The position numbers and the translations under genes are program-made. The notes beneath the pieces are model-generated. The model saw only the letters and a list, made by a program, of their open reading frames with translations. It was not told the origin of the DNA and ran no database searches. Of a DNA stretch of 64,000 nucleotides, positions 44,335 through 55,953 are shown in pieces. The DNA comes from Liopterus haemorrhoidalis (Eukaryota; Arthropoda; Insecta; Coleoptera; Dytiscidae): contig OZ020612.1 in assembly GCA_963971575.1 (NCBI GenBank), forward strand, positions 31,041,916-31,105,915. Direction: 5' to 3'. The number at the start of each line of letters is the position of its first letter. The stretch's first letter is position 1.

Positions 44335-45065
44335 TCATTTCTTTGTTTTTCCTCCAGTGTTCCTCTCTTTCTTCCTATTCTCATTGTGGATTCCCTCTCC
44401 GATCTCCTTCTTGCCCCCAGTTCTCTCACACACCTTTCTCCCTTACATTAATCATTCATAATTTCTTTGTTGTTCTTCCAGTGTCCCTCTCCTCCTTCCG
44501 GCTTACCTCGCTTAGGTCCTTCCTTCTGGCTTCCAATTCTCTCGCCAATCTTTCTCCCTTGCCTTCCTCACTCATCAGTTCGTTTATATATAGCCAGTTT
44601 ATATATAGCCTGTCCTCTGGCTCTACCCAGTATCTGTTGTTGTTCTCTTAGTTGCCGCATCTTAACCTCGCTATCATCCTGGCTCTACCCCCTGTTCTTC
44701 CTCTTGTCCCCTTCAGGTATCTTGATATTCCTATCACTCTTATCTCTTTATATCTTTTCACACTCAGCGATTTGTCTATCCTGTCTGTTTTTTCTGTTCC
44801 TGTACCTCTTTATCCCTACTTCTCAATTCTTCTACTATATTTGTTCCTTCGTTTCTCTTTCTCTCTGCTTCTCTTATGTCCATTCCACATCTCCAAAAGT
44901 ACTCTTTTCTTGCCTCTCCCCATGCCTACAATTTGCCTTTTTGTTCTTCGTTCAGTCTTTCTTCCCAGCATTTCCTTATTATTTTTCTATTCTCTTCTCT
45001 TCTGACTTTCTCCTCATATTTCACTACTCTAGCTCCGGCACCCATTCTTAGCTTTTCCAATTATC
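44335..45065. repeat. Long pyrimidine-rich (C/T) tract
   Basis: About 730 bp with strong C+T excess on the plus strand. Two similar segments start near 44335 and 44460 (each TTTCTTTGTT then CCAGTGT), suggesting an old tandem duplication of about 126 bp. Open frames here are only Ser/Leu/Phe-rich compositional artefacts. Confidence 0.6.
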
Positions 45066-45578
45066 CACTCCATACATAAAGATACTCTTCACTATTACAT
45101 CGAATCTCTTCATTTTCCACTTGATATCATCATAGTTTTTGTGCATCCGTACAGTAAACACGTGTGTTATTAGTGATACTCGTTTATCTATTTTTTTCAA
45201 AGTTTAAATTAATAATTTTTTATAATTTCTACATCACTAAATCGGCTTTAAAATTCTTTAAAATGCCGTATTCTAGTGTTGTGTTTGCAACAATTACCTA
45301 ATTATTTTAAATAATTGGTTAATTTTGTTGAATAAAATTCACAGTGAGCTCGAATCGTGCAGTCGACTTCATACAAACGGATTAGTGAAAAACATTAGTT
45401 CAAGAATAACTCATTGACTTGTTCGTACTAACTGAATACATAAATAAAAAACACCAGTGCCCGTCAATAGATATAACCAGTGAATATCAAACAGTGGTAT
45501 CCGATTTTTGTCGCTGGTCTACATTTTTATCTAAAGGTTGTTACTTCAGTGGTAGTCAACAGTGAGTTTTCTATCACT
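45066..45578 (+). other. AT-rich region, probably including the LINE-G leader
   Basis: No coding signal. The part just before 45579 is likely the 5' leader of LINE-G, but its start is not visible. Confidence 0.35.
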
Positions 45579-46513
45579 ATGGATAGAAACTGTAGCTTCT
45601 GTAATCAACCCGTTAATAGACTGCATACTGGTTTCCTATGTAATGGACCTTGAAAGAGAAACTTTCATCCTCGGTGCAGTAACTTACCGGAATCTCTGCT
45701 GGATTTTAAAGATTTAAAGCTCATACCAGTTTTATGTTCAAGGTGCGTGAATAATCAATGCACAAATTTTGATACTGCTGGCAATGATACCCTGAAATAC
45801 GTACTAAGGAAACTGACATCCATCCAGTCCGATGTGGCCGCAATTAAATATCAACAAACTGAATTCGTGGTTTCTCTACAACATTTCAGCGATAAACTCG
45901 ATGATTTTAATGCTGATCTGGAGACATTTAAAACAGCTGTTAAATCAGTTGAGGAAATAAAAGAAGAATTATCCGTCATGAAACATGATTATAATGGTTT
46001 GAAAGAAGAATTAGATAGTCTCCATCAGTACAGCCGCCGTGAAAATGTAGAAATCTCGGGGCTCGATGAAATAGAAGGCGAAGATTTGATTCAAACTATA
46101 ATGAATATTGCAACACTATTTGTCGAATGTTCAGTTGAATCTTCTGACCTAGTTGCCTTCAATGCGAGTGATTGATGCGAGTTGCGCATCAATCTACAGC
46201 TAATAAGAATCCTCGATCGGTGATTGTTAAGTTTGTCTCGAGAATAAAGAAAAGATAATTTATTGGAGCTTGTCGTCACCGGAAAGGACTTACAGGTAAA
46301 GACCTTAATATTAGCAATTATGTCAAACCAATTTATTTTAATGATCATTTAACAATGCGCAACAAGGATTTACTTAGAAGAGCACGTGAGGCATGTAAGC
46401 AAGACAAGTTTTCGTATATATGGGTGAAACAGTGTCTTATACTCGTCCGTAAAAACGATACGTCACGGATTTTACTCATATACAATGAGCGGGCTCTACA
46501 GAAAATTAAATAA
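45579..46513 (+). pseudogene. LINE-G ORF1: PHD finger, coiled coil, RNA-binding C-terminus
   Basis: The start ATG at 45579 gives CSFCNQPVNRL and an early TGA at 45651-45653, just where the PHD finger needs its next residues (NFHPRC, then CSRC). A long coiled coil covers about 45790-46060. The block HQYSRRENVEISGLDE typical of the central domain follows. Near 46165-46175 the frame breaks. The C-terminal domain continues to the stop at 46511-46513 with NPRSVIVKFVSR and FSYIWVK. ORF2 starts 51 bp downstream. One stop and one to two shifts inactivate it. Confidence 0.8.
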
Positions 46514-46668
46514 ATTATTCTGCCACTTATCTGTTTTAATTATTTTATAAAATATCGTTTACCATGGCTTTTTCAATATACTATCAGAATGTAAATGTCC
46601 TCAGAGCAAAAACTCACGAATTTTTGATATCTTCTACTGCCAGCTCGGTAGATGTTATTTGTTTAACC

Positions 46669-47152
46669 CAGGGCTCCTCAAACTTTTTTAACCGTCGACC
46701 CCTAGAAGAGTTTCTCGACTTCTTATCGACCCCCTCTATTTTACAATTACATTATTATAATAGAACAAGCAAAAAATACGCTTATGTGATTTCTTATATT
46801 GTTTATTGTACTGTGTTTTTTATTTATATTACATTTATCTGATGCATTACATTAATATTATTATTAAATAAAATTGACTGTCTTTGTTAATGTGGTGGGT
46901 GTTGTTGATGACTCTTTCCAAGATTAACAATGTCGGGTTCAAAATTAGTTGATTTCAGCTTTAAATTGTCATGGAATTTTACATCTAGCTTGTTTCTCTG
47001 TTTTGTCAGGATGGAATTAACATGGCTAAAACCAGCCTCAACCATTTAACTTTTTTCCATCGACCCCCAATCGACCCCCGAGCCAGAATCGACCCCTATC
47101 AATGTCATATCGACCCCCGGGGGTCGATATCCGACCACTTTGGGGATCCCTG
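46669..47152. mobile_element. hAT MITE, 484 bp
   Basis: TSD GTTTAACC / GCTTAACC (7 of 8) at 46661-46668 and 47153-47160. The terminal repeats are CAGGGMTCCYCAAAST, the form seen in Ac/Charlie-type hATs. Several TCGACCCC motifs cluster near the right end. It interrupts the LINE-G endonuclease exactly between CLT and ETN. Confidence 0.85.
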
Positions 47153-48030
47153 GCTTAACCGAAACAAACTTAAATGCATCAGTTTATAGTAGTGAATTGT
47201 TTACCTGTGAAAATTTTCAAGTATATCGCCTTGATAGAGGCCCTTACATTTGTAAAAGTGATGGTGGGAGTGTGTTGATTGCAGTATCTAGAAAATATCG
47301 ATCGCGTGTTCATAATTGGTCTTGTGAGGGCATATGTGAAGATCTGTGGGTGACAGTGGATGTCGGTATTAATAAAAAACTGAATATCTTTTGAGTTTAT
47401 ATTCCACCATATTCAACTTTTAACAATTTGCTTCCACATCTCAACAAATTGTCTGATATTGTACAAGAGCACTGCCATCAAGAATTTATATTTGTTGGCG
47501 ACTATAATTTACCAAACATTAGTTGGATCCAAGCACCTCTTTTCTCATATGCTTCGCATTTGGGAGGCGAAGACAATTTAAGTCGTTTATTTTTAGATAC
47601 GATTGCTTCTCTTAAGCTTTATCAGTTCAATAATATTTTGAATGTGAACGGCAGAATCTTAGATCTTGTTCTTTACAACAATACAAACTTTGTAAATGTT
47701 CAAAATAGCTCTACGCCTTTGGTATCGGAGGATATTCACCACCCGGCTTTCGGAATTTATGTTGCTATAACTTATATACCAGCCAGAATAAAATCACATA
47801 CGAAAAAATGTTTTAATAAGGCCGATTATGATTCAATTATTAGCGAACTTAACGATTTTGATTGGTCACGTGAATTTGAAAATAAAAATATTGAAAACTG
47901 TGTAAATATATTTTACAATAAATTAAGTAAGGTAATTGATATTTATGTTCCTCGTAAGTTAATTAAAAATTCTAAATTTCCATCGTGGATTTCCCTTGAT
48001 ACAAAAAGAGTATTAAGAGAAAAAGACAAT

Positions 48031-50396
48031 CGACCACTGGATGGTGAGAAGTAGACAGGAAATAAGAAAACGTTATTAATTTAAACCATAAATATATTTA
48101 TTATAATCTCTGTTTAGAAATACAATGTACTGCCTATTAGGTAGAATTTATTTATTTAAATAAGTTTTGGTACTCCCAAAATAAGTTTATTCATACAAAC
48201 GCTCGTCAGCATTCTCTATTTTAAGTATAAAATCTACAGAGAGTAAAGTCTATCTCAAATAATACTGCAGCCACCCGAAGGTAGTACACAAGTAGTCAAA
48301 ATCCATTATAAGGAGTTATAAGGAGGAGTTTTGGCGTAAAGCAGCCCGACGCACAGCAGCCGTGATGGAAGTCTAGGCATAGCCTAGTGAAGCGGTAATG
48401 AGGAGGAATTTTGGCGCAAAGCAGCCCGGCGCACAGCAGCCGTGATGGAAGTCTAGGCACAGCCTAATGGAGCGGTTATGAGAAGGAATTTTTGCGCAAA
48501 GCAGCCCGGCGCACAGCAGCTGTAATGGAAGTCTAGGCACAGCCTAGTGGAGCGGTTATGAGGAGGAATTTTTGCGCAAAGCAGCCCGACGCACATCAGC
48601 CGTTATGGAAGTTTAGGCACAGCCTAGTGGAGCGGTTATGAGGAGGAATTTTTGCGCAAAGCAGCCCGGCGCACAGCAGCCGTGAAGGAAGTCTAGGCAC
48701 AGCCTAGTGGAGCGGTTATGAGGAGGAATTTTGGCGCAAAGCAGCCCGGCGCACAGCAGCCGTGAAGGAAGGCTAGGAATAGCTTAGTGGAGCGGTTATG
48801 AGGAGGAATTTTGGCGCAAAGCAGCCCGGCGCACAGCAGCCGTGCAGGAAGGCTAGGAATAGCCTAGTGGAGTGTTTATGAGGAGGAATTTTGGCGCAAA
48901 GCAGCCCGCCGCACCGCAGCCGTGAAGGAAAGCTAGGAACAGCCTAGTGGAGGGGTTATGAGGAGGAGATTTGGCGTAAAGCAACCCGGCGCAAAGCAGC
49001 CGTGAAGGAAGGCTAGGAATAGCCTAGTGGAGCGGTTATGAGGAGGAATTTTGGAGCAAAGCAGCCCGGCGCACAGCAGCCGTGATGGAAGTCTAGGCAC
49101 AGCCTAGTGGAGTGGTTATGAGGAGGAATTTTGGCGCAAAGCAGCCCGGCGTACAGCAGCCGTGAAGGAAGGCTAGGAATAGCTTAGTGGAGCGGTTATG
49201 AGGAGGAATTTTGGCGCAAAGCAGCCCGGCGCACAGCAGCCGTGAAGGAAGGCTAGGAATAGCTTAGTGGAGCGGTTATGAGGAGGAATTTTGGCGCAAA
49301 GCAGCCCGGCGCACAGCAGCCGTGAAGGAAGGCTAGGAATAGCCTAGTGGAGCGTTTATGAGGAGGAATTTTGGCGCAAAGCAGCCCGCCGCACCGCAGC
49401 CGTGAAGGAAAGCTAGGAACAGCCTAGTGGAGGGATTATGAGGAGGAGATTTGGCGTAAAGCAACCCGGCGCAAAGCAGCCGTGAAAGAAGGCTAGGAAT
49501 AGCCTAGTGGAGCGGTTATGAGGAGGAATTTTGACGCAACGCAGCCCGGCGCACAGCAGCCGTGAAGGAAGGCTAGGAATAGCCTATTGGAGTGGTTATG
49601 AGAAGGAATTTTGGCGCAAAGAAGCCCGGCGCACAGCAGCCGTGAAGGAAGGCTAGGAATGGCCTAGTGGAGCGGTTATGAGGAGGAATTTTGGCGCAAA
49701 GCAGCGTGGCGCACAGCAGTCGTGAAGGAAGGCTAGGAATAGCCTAGTGGAGCGGTTATGAGGAGGAATTTTGGCGCAAAGCAGCCTGGCGCACAGCAGC
49801 CGTGAAGGAAGGCTAGGAATAGCCTAGAGGACTGGGGGTGTATGGTGAAGGTAGTGACCAGAGTGTGGATGTGGAGGCTCTGGTGTCGATTCATTCCAAA
49901 CGTCGCCTTATAAACCCTACAAAAATGAGACAACAAACAAATTCTCTGTAAGATAGACAGAGTAAAATAGTGATGCCATCGGAAATCATAAATAAGAATA
50001 TAACAAGATAACAAAAAATGTGTACAAAAAATTAACATCATACAGCTTTCAAAATATAAACCATTCCGTCATAAAATGTCAACAGAGTCCTCATTCTTTC
50101 TTAAAATTTGTAAAAACATTGGTGATTTATGACCCACACTTGACTTGTTTAAGTATGCTCATACCCTAAGCCCTTTAATATTGACCGACAGCAGGTACAG
50201 GGTTCTTGATCCTGACATAAACCAGATTTATTTATAATATATTTTAACAAATTTTACATAGAAACAATTTAACAACAACTAAAATAATGTTATAATATTG
50301 CAAACAATATGATTAAAAAAAAATATATATATAAATAAAAATAGCAATAATATAATACAATATAAAGTAAAGTAGGTTAAGTAGTTAAACAAAATG
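48031..50396. mobile_element. 2.4-kb insert of unknown class carrying the 80-bp satellite
   Basis: Lies between two consecutive parts of the LINE-G linker (REKDN, then KYGRVVLP). AAT is present on both sides (48028-48030 and 50397-50399). I see no terminal inverted repeats, no poly-A tail and no Helitron ends. 48054-48320 and 49836-50396 are AT-rich without coding signal. Confidence 0.5.
48321..49835. repeat. Nineteen 80-bp satellite monomers, no length variation
   Basis: Monomers start AGGAGGAATTTTGGCGCAAA every 80 bp exactly, from 48321 to 49761. Two sequence types occur: early monomers with GTCTAGGCACAGCC and later ones with GGCTAGGAATAGCC. The monomers at 48721-49040 are repeated at 49201-49520, a higher-order shift of 480 bp. 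Each monomer is G/C-richer than its surroundings and contains a short palindrome (GGCTA..TAGCC). Confidence 0.95.
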
Positions 50397-51578
50397 AATA
50401 AGTATGGCAGAGTCGTACTGCCACATAACTTACAAGAATACTCTGTTTATTCTGTCCTTCGCAGGTGCTCGAAAATCTTACTTAGAAGCGATTATAAAAA
50501 GTATTTAAATAATATACAAGATTCACCTAATGATGATATTAAACATTTTCGGTCTTTAATCAATTCTATAAAAAAAAAAAAAATCCGAAAGAATTCCTAA
50601 TAATATGACTTTAAATAATGAAATGACCTCAGATACTAAATCGATTTGTGAACTTTTCTCTAAATATTTTTCTTCAGTTTTCGTGTCAAATAGTACACCT
50701 GTTGACAATAATATTCTTAACAGTCCTTTCAGAGCCCATCAATCCTTTTCAATTTCTCACATTTCTAAGAATGAAATATCTCAAAATATTGCAAAACTCG
50801 ATATAAAAAAGGAAGCCGGTCCAGACCGTATACCTCCATTATTTGTCTCAAAATGAGAAGTAGCACTGATATATCCTTTGTTTATTTTATACAACAAATC
50901 AATGAAAAATGGCACATTTCCATCGGCATGGAAGGCAGCTCGTATCACTCTAATTTTTAAATCCGGCAAGAAAAGTTGTATAGAGAATTATAGACCTATC
51001 TCTATTTTATTCTGTTTTGGTAAGATTTTCGAGGCTTGTGTCGTGGTGCAATTATTTTTTATGATTAGACAATATTTACCAATTCAACAACATGGCTTCT
51101 TTACGAGTAGATCTGTACTTACTAATTTGATACCGTACATTCAATACTTATGCGACAACATCGACAATAGGTGCCAAATTATAGCTATACACACCACCTT
51201 TTGTAAAGCCTTCGACAAAGTCCATCATAAAACCCTAATTTTGAAATTAGGGCAGTTTGGTATTTGTGGCGATCTTCTTCGTTGGATGGAATCCTACATT
51301 TCGAATCGTAGTACATCTACATTATCAATCAGAAACCGTTTCTTTTACCTCTGGAGTTCCACAAGGGTCCCATCTTGGTCCATTATTGTTCAGCATTTTC
51401 ATTTATGATATTGTTAATTGTTTTTCAAATTCATATTATGCATTATACGCGGATGATTTAAAATTTTGTAGAACAGTGACCAAGCAGGAAAATTGTGACT
51501 TGCTTCAGAATGATCTAACTGCTTTAAAATATATTGTGAACGAAACAAACTGACACTCAACGGGGATAATGCAATGTA

Positions 51579-51789
51579 GTTAGTTGGTTAGTTAGTTAAA
51601 ATTTTTGGCGCACAGCAACAAAGGCTATTTGCGCCTAACGCAGCCCATTTAAATGACTAGACTATATATTAAAAACAATATATTAGACAATAAATAAATA
51701 GATAAAATCATTAAAAATTCACATACTCAATAAAAGAAATCTTGCACTGACAAACACAAATAAATAATATAAAAGCAATATAATGATAA
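51579..51789 (-). mobile_element. 211-bp retroposed fragment with 14-bp target duplication
   Basis: Perfect duplication GATAATGCAATGTA at 51565-51578 and 51790-51803. On the minus strand it ends in AACTAACTAAC repeats, so it is a SINE or a 5'-truncated LINE 3' end. Near the tail it holds GTGCGCCAAAAATTTT, and the upstream GGCGC-rich part recalls the 80-bp satellite. It sits inside LINE-G ORF2. Confidence 0.8.
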
Positions 51790-52079
51790 GATAATGCAAT
51801 GTAATGATATTTACTAGAAATGTTCATAAAATCACCTACGATTTTATATTAGACTAGCTGAAAACCCGTGCTTCGCTACGGTAATTGATGGTCTCATTGG
51901 CATAAAATCCGCAGTTTGTTTTAAAACTTGTGTATGGGTAACCTTTGTAACAAAAAATCTAGTCGATATCTCATCTGTCCTAAGAGATATTGAGGAATCC
52001 GTGAAAAAACATTTTATTCCTTTTCACCAGATAGGGGTCGAACTTGAAAAAATCCTTTCTTAGTGGGTTCTTACGTCAT

Positions 52080-55000
52080 ACTGAAAAATGTACTGTCCGA
52101 ATTTTTTATTTCTAACAAAAAAATACTAATTTACCCTTTAGGAGTGAAATAAAACTGTCAAAACACATATATGCCAAAATGGAATGTTATAACTCAACAA
52201 CAGCTAGAAATACAAAGGGTTCTATAATTCACCCCAAAATGTAGATTCACCCCTTTAGGAGTTAATTAAGGTAAAATCCTGAAATTTATTTTTCGGCATT
52301 TGTATGTGTAATCTTTATAAGCAAAAACCAAGTCTATATCTTATTGATCCTAGAAAATATTAAGGCGTCCTTGAAATCACAATTCCCTCTTTTCACCCTT
52401 AAGGGGTGATATTTGTTAAGGTAAAAAACTGTTAAGGTAAAAAACTGTTAAAACCATTTCGAGAAATTTTAAAAAGACACTATGTGCCAAAAAGAAACGT
52501 TATAACTCAACAAACACAGGAAATACGAAGCGATGTATAATCTACCCCGTTTGTAGAATCACCCCTTTAAGGGTTGATTAGGACGAAATCCTGAAATAAG
52601 TTTTTCGGCATTTGTATGGATAATTTTTGTAAGCAAACACCAAGTCCATAACTTATTGGTCCTAAAAGAATTAAGGAATTACTGAAATCACATTTCACCC
52701 CTTTTCACCCTTAAGGGGTAAAATTTAAAAAAAAATTATTTCGAGATATTAAAAAAAAAACACGTATGTGCCAAAAAGTAATGTTGCAACTAAACGAACA
52801 CAGGAAATACGACGGGATGTATAATTCATCCCGATTGTAGATTTACCCTTTTAGGGGTTGATTAGGACAAAATCCAAAAATTGCTTTTTCGGTATTTGCA
52901 TGGGGAGTTTTTGTAAGCCAAAACCAAGTCGATATCTTATTGGTCCTAAAAAATGTTAAACAATCCTTGAAATCACATTTTACCCCTTTTTACCCTTTAG
53001 GGTTTAAATTTAAAAAAATTGTCAAAACTATTTCGAGATATTTTAAAAATACGCCTATGTGCCAAAAAGAAACCTTATAACTCAACAAACACAGGGAATA
53101 CGACGGGATGTATAATTCACCCCAATTGTAGACCCACCGTTTAGGGGTTGATTAGGAGGGGTTGATTATTGGTCGTTAGAGATATAAAGGAATCCTTGAA
53201 ATCACAATTCACCCCTTTTCACCCTTTAGGGGTGAAATTTAAAAAAACTGTCAATACCATTTCGAGATATTTTAAAAAGACACCTATGTGCCAAAAATTA
53301 ATGTTGCAACTAAACGAACACAGGAAATACAACGGGATGTATAATCCACCCCGATTGTAGGTTCACCCCTTTAGGGGTTGATTAGGACAAAATCCTGAAA
53401 TAAGTTTTTCGGTATTTATATGGCTAATCTTCGTAAGCAAAAAGCAAGTCGATATCTTATTGGTCCTAAGAGATATTAAGGAATCCTTGAAATCACAATT
53501 CACCCCGTTTCACCCTTTAGGGGTGAAATTTAAAAAAAAAACTGTCAATACTATTTCGAGATATTTTAAAAAGACATCTATGTGCCAAAAATTAATGTTG
53601 CAACTAAACGAACAGAGGAAATACGCCGGGATGTATAATTCACCTTGATTGTAGATCCATCCCTTTAGGGGTTGATTAGGACCAAATCCTGAAATAAGTT
53701 TTTCAGTATTTGTATGAGTAATCTTCGTAAGCAAAAAGCAAGTCGATATCTTATTGGTCCTAAAAGATATTAAGGAATCCTTGAAATCACAATTTATCCC
53801 TTTTTACCCTTTAGGGGTTAAATTTAAAAAAGTTGTCAAAATCATTTCGAGATATTTTAAAAAGACGCCTATGTGCCAAAAAGAAACCTTATATCTCAAT
53901 AAACACAGGGAATACGACGGGATGTATAATTCACCCCGATTGAAGATCCACCCCGTAAGGGGTTGATTAGGACAAAATCAAAAAATTGTTTTTTCGGCAT
54001 TTGCAAGGGTAGTTTTTGTAAGCAAAAACCAAGTCGATATCTTATTGGTATTAAAAAGTATTAAATAATCCTTGAAATCACATTTCACCCCTTTTCACCC
54101 TTTAGGGGTTAAATTTAAAAAAGTTGTCAAAATCATTTCGAGATATTTTAAAAAGACGCCTATGTGCCAAAAAGAAACCTTATATCTCAATAAACACAGG
54201 GAATACGACGGGATGTATGATTCACCCCGCTTGTAGATCCATCCTTTAGGGGTTGATTAGGACAAAATCCTGAAATATATTTTTCGGTATTTGTATGAGA
54301 TTTTAAAAAACTATCAAAACCTTTTAGAGATATTTTAAAAAGACACCTATGTGCTAAAAAGTAATGTTGCAACTAAACGAACACAGGAAATAAGACGAAA
54401 TGTATAACTCACCCCGATTGTAGATCCACCCCTTTAGGGGTTGATTAGGACAAATTCCTGAAATAAGTTTTTCGATAATTGTGTGGATAATCTTTGCAAG
54501 CAAACAGTAAGTCCATATCTTATTGGTTCTAAGAGATATTAAGGAATCCTTGAAATCACAATTCACCCCTTTTCAACCCTTAGGGGTGAAATTTTAAAAA
54601 ACTGTCAAACCCATTTCGAGATATTTTAAAAAGACACCTATGTGCCAAAAAGTAATGCTGCAACTAATGAACACAGGAAATACGACAGGATGTATAATTC
54701 ACCCCGATTGTAGATCCACCCCTTTAGGGGTTGATTAGGACAAAAACCTGAAATATGTTTTTCGGTATTTGTATGGGTAATCTTTGTAAACAAACAGCAA
54801 GTCGATATCTTATTGCTTCTAAGAGATATTAAGGAATACTTGAAATCATAATTCACCCCTTTCCAACCCTTAGAGATGGAATTTTAAAAAACTGTCAAAC
54901 CCATTTCGAGATATTTTAAAAAGATGCAAGGGTAGTTTTTGTAAGCAAAAACCAAGTCGATATCTTATTGGTATTAAAAAGTATTAAATAATCCTTGAAA

Positions 55001-55790
55001 TCACATTTCACCCCTTTTCACCCTTTAGGGGTTAAATTTAAAAAAGTTGTCATTTCGAGATATTTTAAAAAGACGCCTATGTGCCAAAAAGAAACCTTAT
55101 ATCTCAATAAACACAGGGAATACGACGGGATGTATAATTCACCCCGCTTGTAGATCCATCCTTTAGGGGTTGATTAGGACAAAATCCTGAAATATATTTT
55201 TCGGTATTTGTATGAGATTTTAAAAAACTATCAAAACCTTTTAGAGATATTTTAAAAAGACACCTATGTGCTAAAAAGTAATGTTGCAACTAAACGAACA
55301 CAGGAAATAAGACGAAATGTATAACTCACCCCGATTGTAGATCCACCCCTTTAGGGGTTGATTAGGACAAATTCCTGAAATAAGTTTTTCGATAATTGTG
55401 TGGATAATCTTTGCAAGCAAACAGTAAGTCGATATCTTATTGGTCCTAAGAGATATTAAGGAATCCTTAAAATCACAATTCACCCATTTTCACCCTTTAG
55501 GGGTGAAATTTCAAAAAACTGTCAATACCATTTCGAGATATTTTAAAAAGACACCTATGTGCCAAAAAGTAATCTTGCAACTAAACGAACACAGGAAATA
55601 CAACGGGATGTATAATCCACCCCGATTGTAGGTTCACCCCTTTAGGGGTTGATTAGGGCAAAATCCCGAAATTGGTTTTTCGGTATTTGTAAGGGTAATA
55701 CTTGTAAGCAAAAACTAAGTCGATATCCCATCGGCCCTATGAGATATTAAGGAATTCGTGAAATCACATTTCACCCCTTTTCATCCCTTA
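52080..55790. repeat. Tandem array of about 291-bp units in Helitron-like element I
   Basis: About thirteen units, several with deletions. Each contains GTCGATATCTTATTGGTCCT, a paired CACCC...GGGGTG palindrome and TTCACCCC...GGGGTTGATTAGG. A block at about 54002-54520 is duplicated at about 54924-55440 (offset 917). Short frames starting MVLRDIKESLK in each unit are by-products of the repeat. Confidence 0.9.
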
Positions 55791-55905
55791 GGAGTGGAAT
55801 TTCGAAAAATCCCTTCTTAGTGGGTGCTTACGTCATGAAGGGAATACACTCTCCGAATTTCAAGTTTCTAGGCCCAGGGGTTCGGGCTGGGCGGTGATGA
55901 GTGAG

Positions 55906-55929
55906 TCAGTCAGTCAGTCAGTCAGTCAG
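55906..55929. repeat. GTCA microsatellite of Helitron-like element I
   Basis: About six GTCA units near the 5' (minus-strand) terminus. The equivalent tract of element II is at about 61652-61675. Confidence 0.85.
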
Positions 55930-55953
55930 GACACTGCCTTTTATATATATAGA

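Larger units (their letters stand above)
51854..55953 (-). mobile_element. Helitron-like element I with internal 291-bp array
   Basis: On the minus strand it starts TCTATATATATAAAAGG. A GACT microsatellite (55906-55929) lies about 25 bp in. It ends with the hairpin CCGTAGCGAAGCACGG (51866-51881), eight bases and CTAG (51854-51857). A TC start and a hairpin-CTAG end without target duplication are Helitron hallmarks. The LINE-G coding sequence resumes directly on the other side of the pair. It abuts element II without a gap. No Rep/helicase gene. Confidence 0.65.

Noticed and set aside
44307..45079. Overlapping Ser/Leu/Phe-rich open frames up to 194 codons
   Set aside because: They arise from the C/T-rich composition in three frames at once, with no domain.
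48321..49835. Regular 80-bp repeats as a CRISPR array
   Set aside because: Whole monomers repeat without unique spacers, there are no cas genes, and the setting is an animal genome. It is a satellite.
48031..50396. Helitron or LTR ends for the satellite-bearing insert
   Set aside because: A TC follows AA at the left, but no CTRR end, hairpin, LTR or inverted termini are present at the right.
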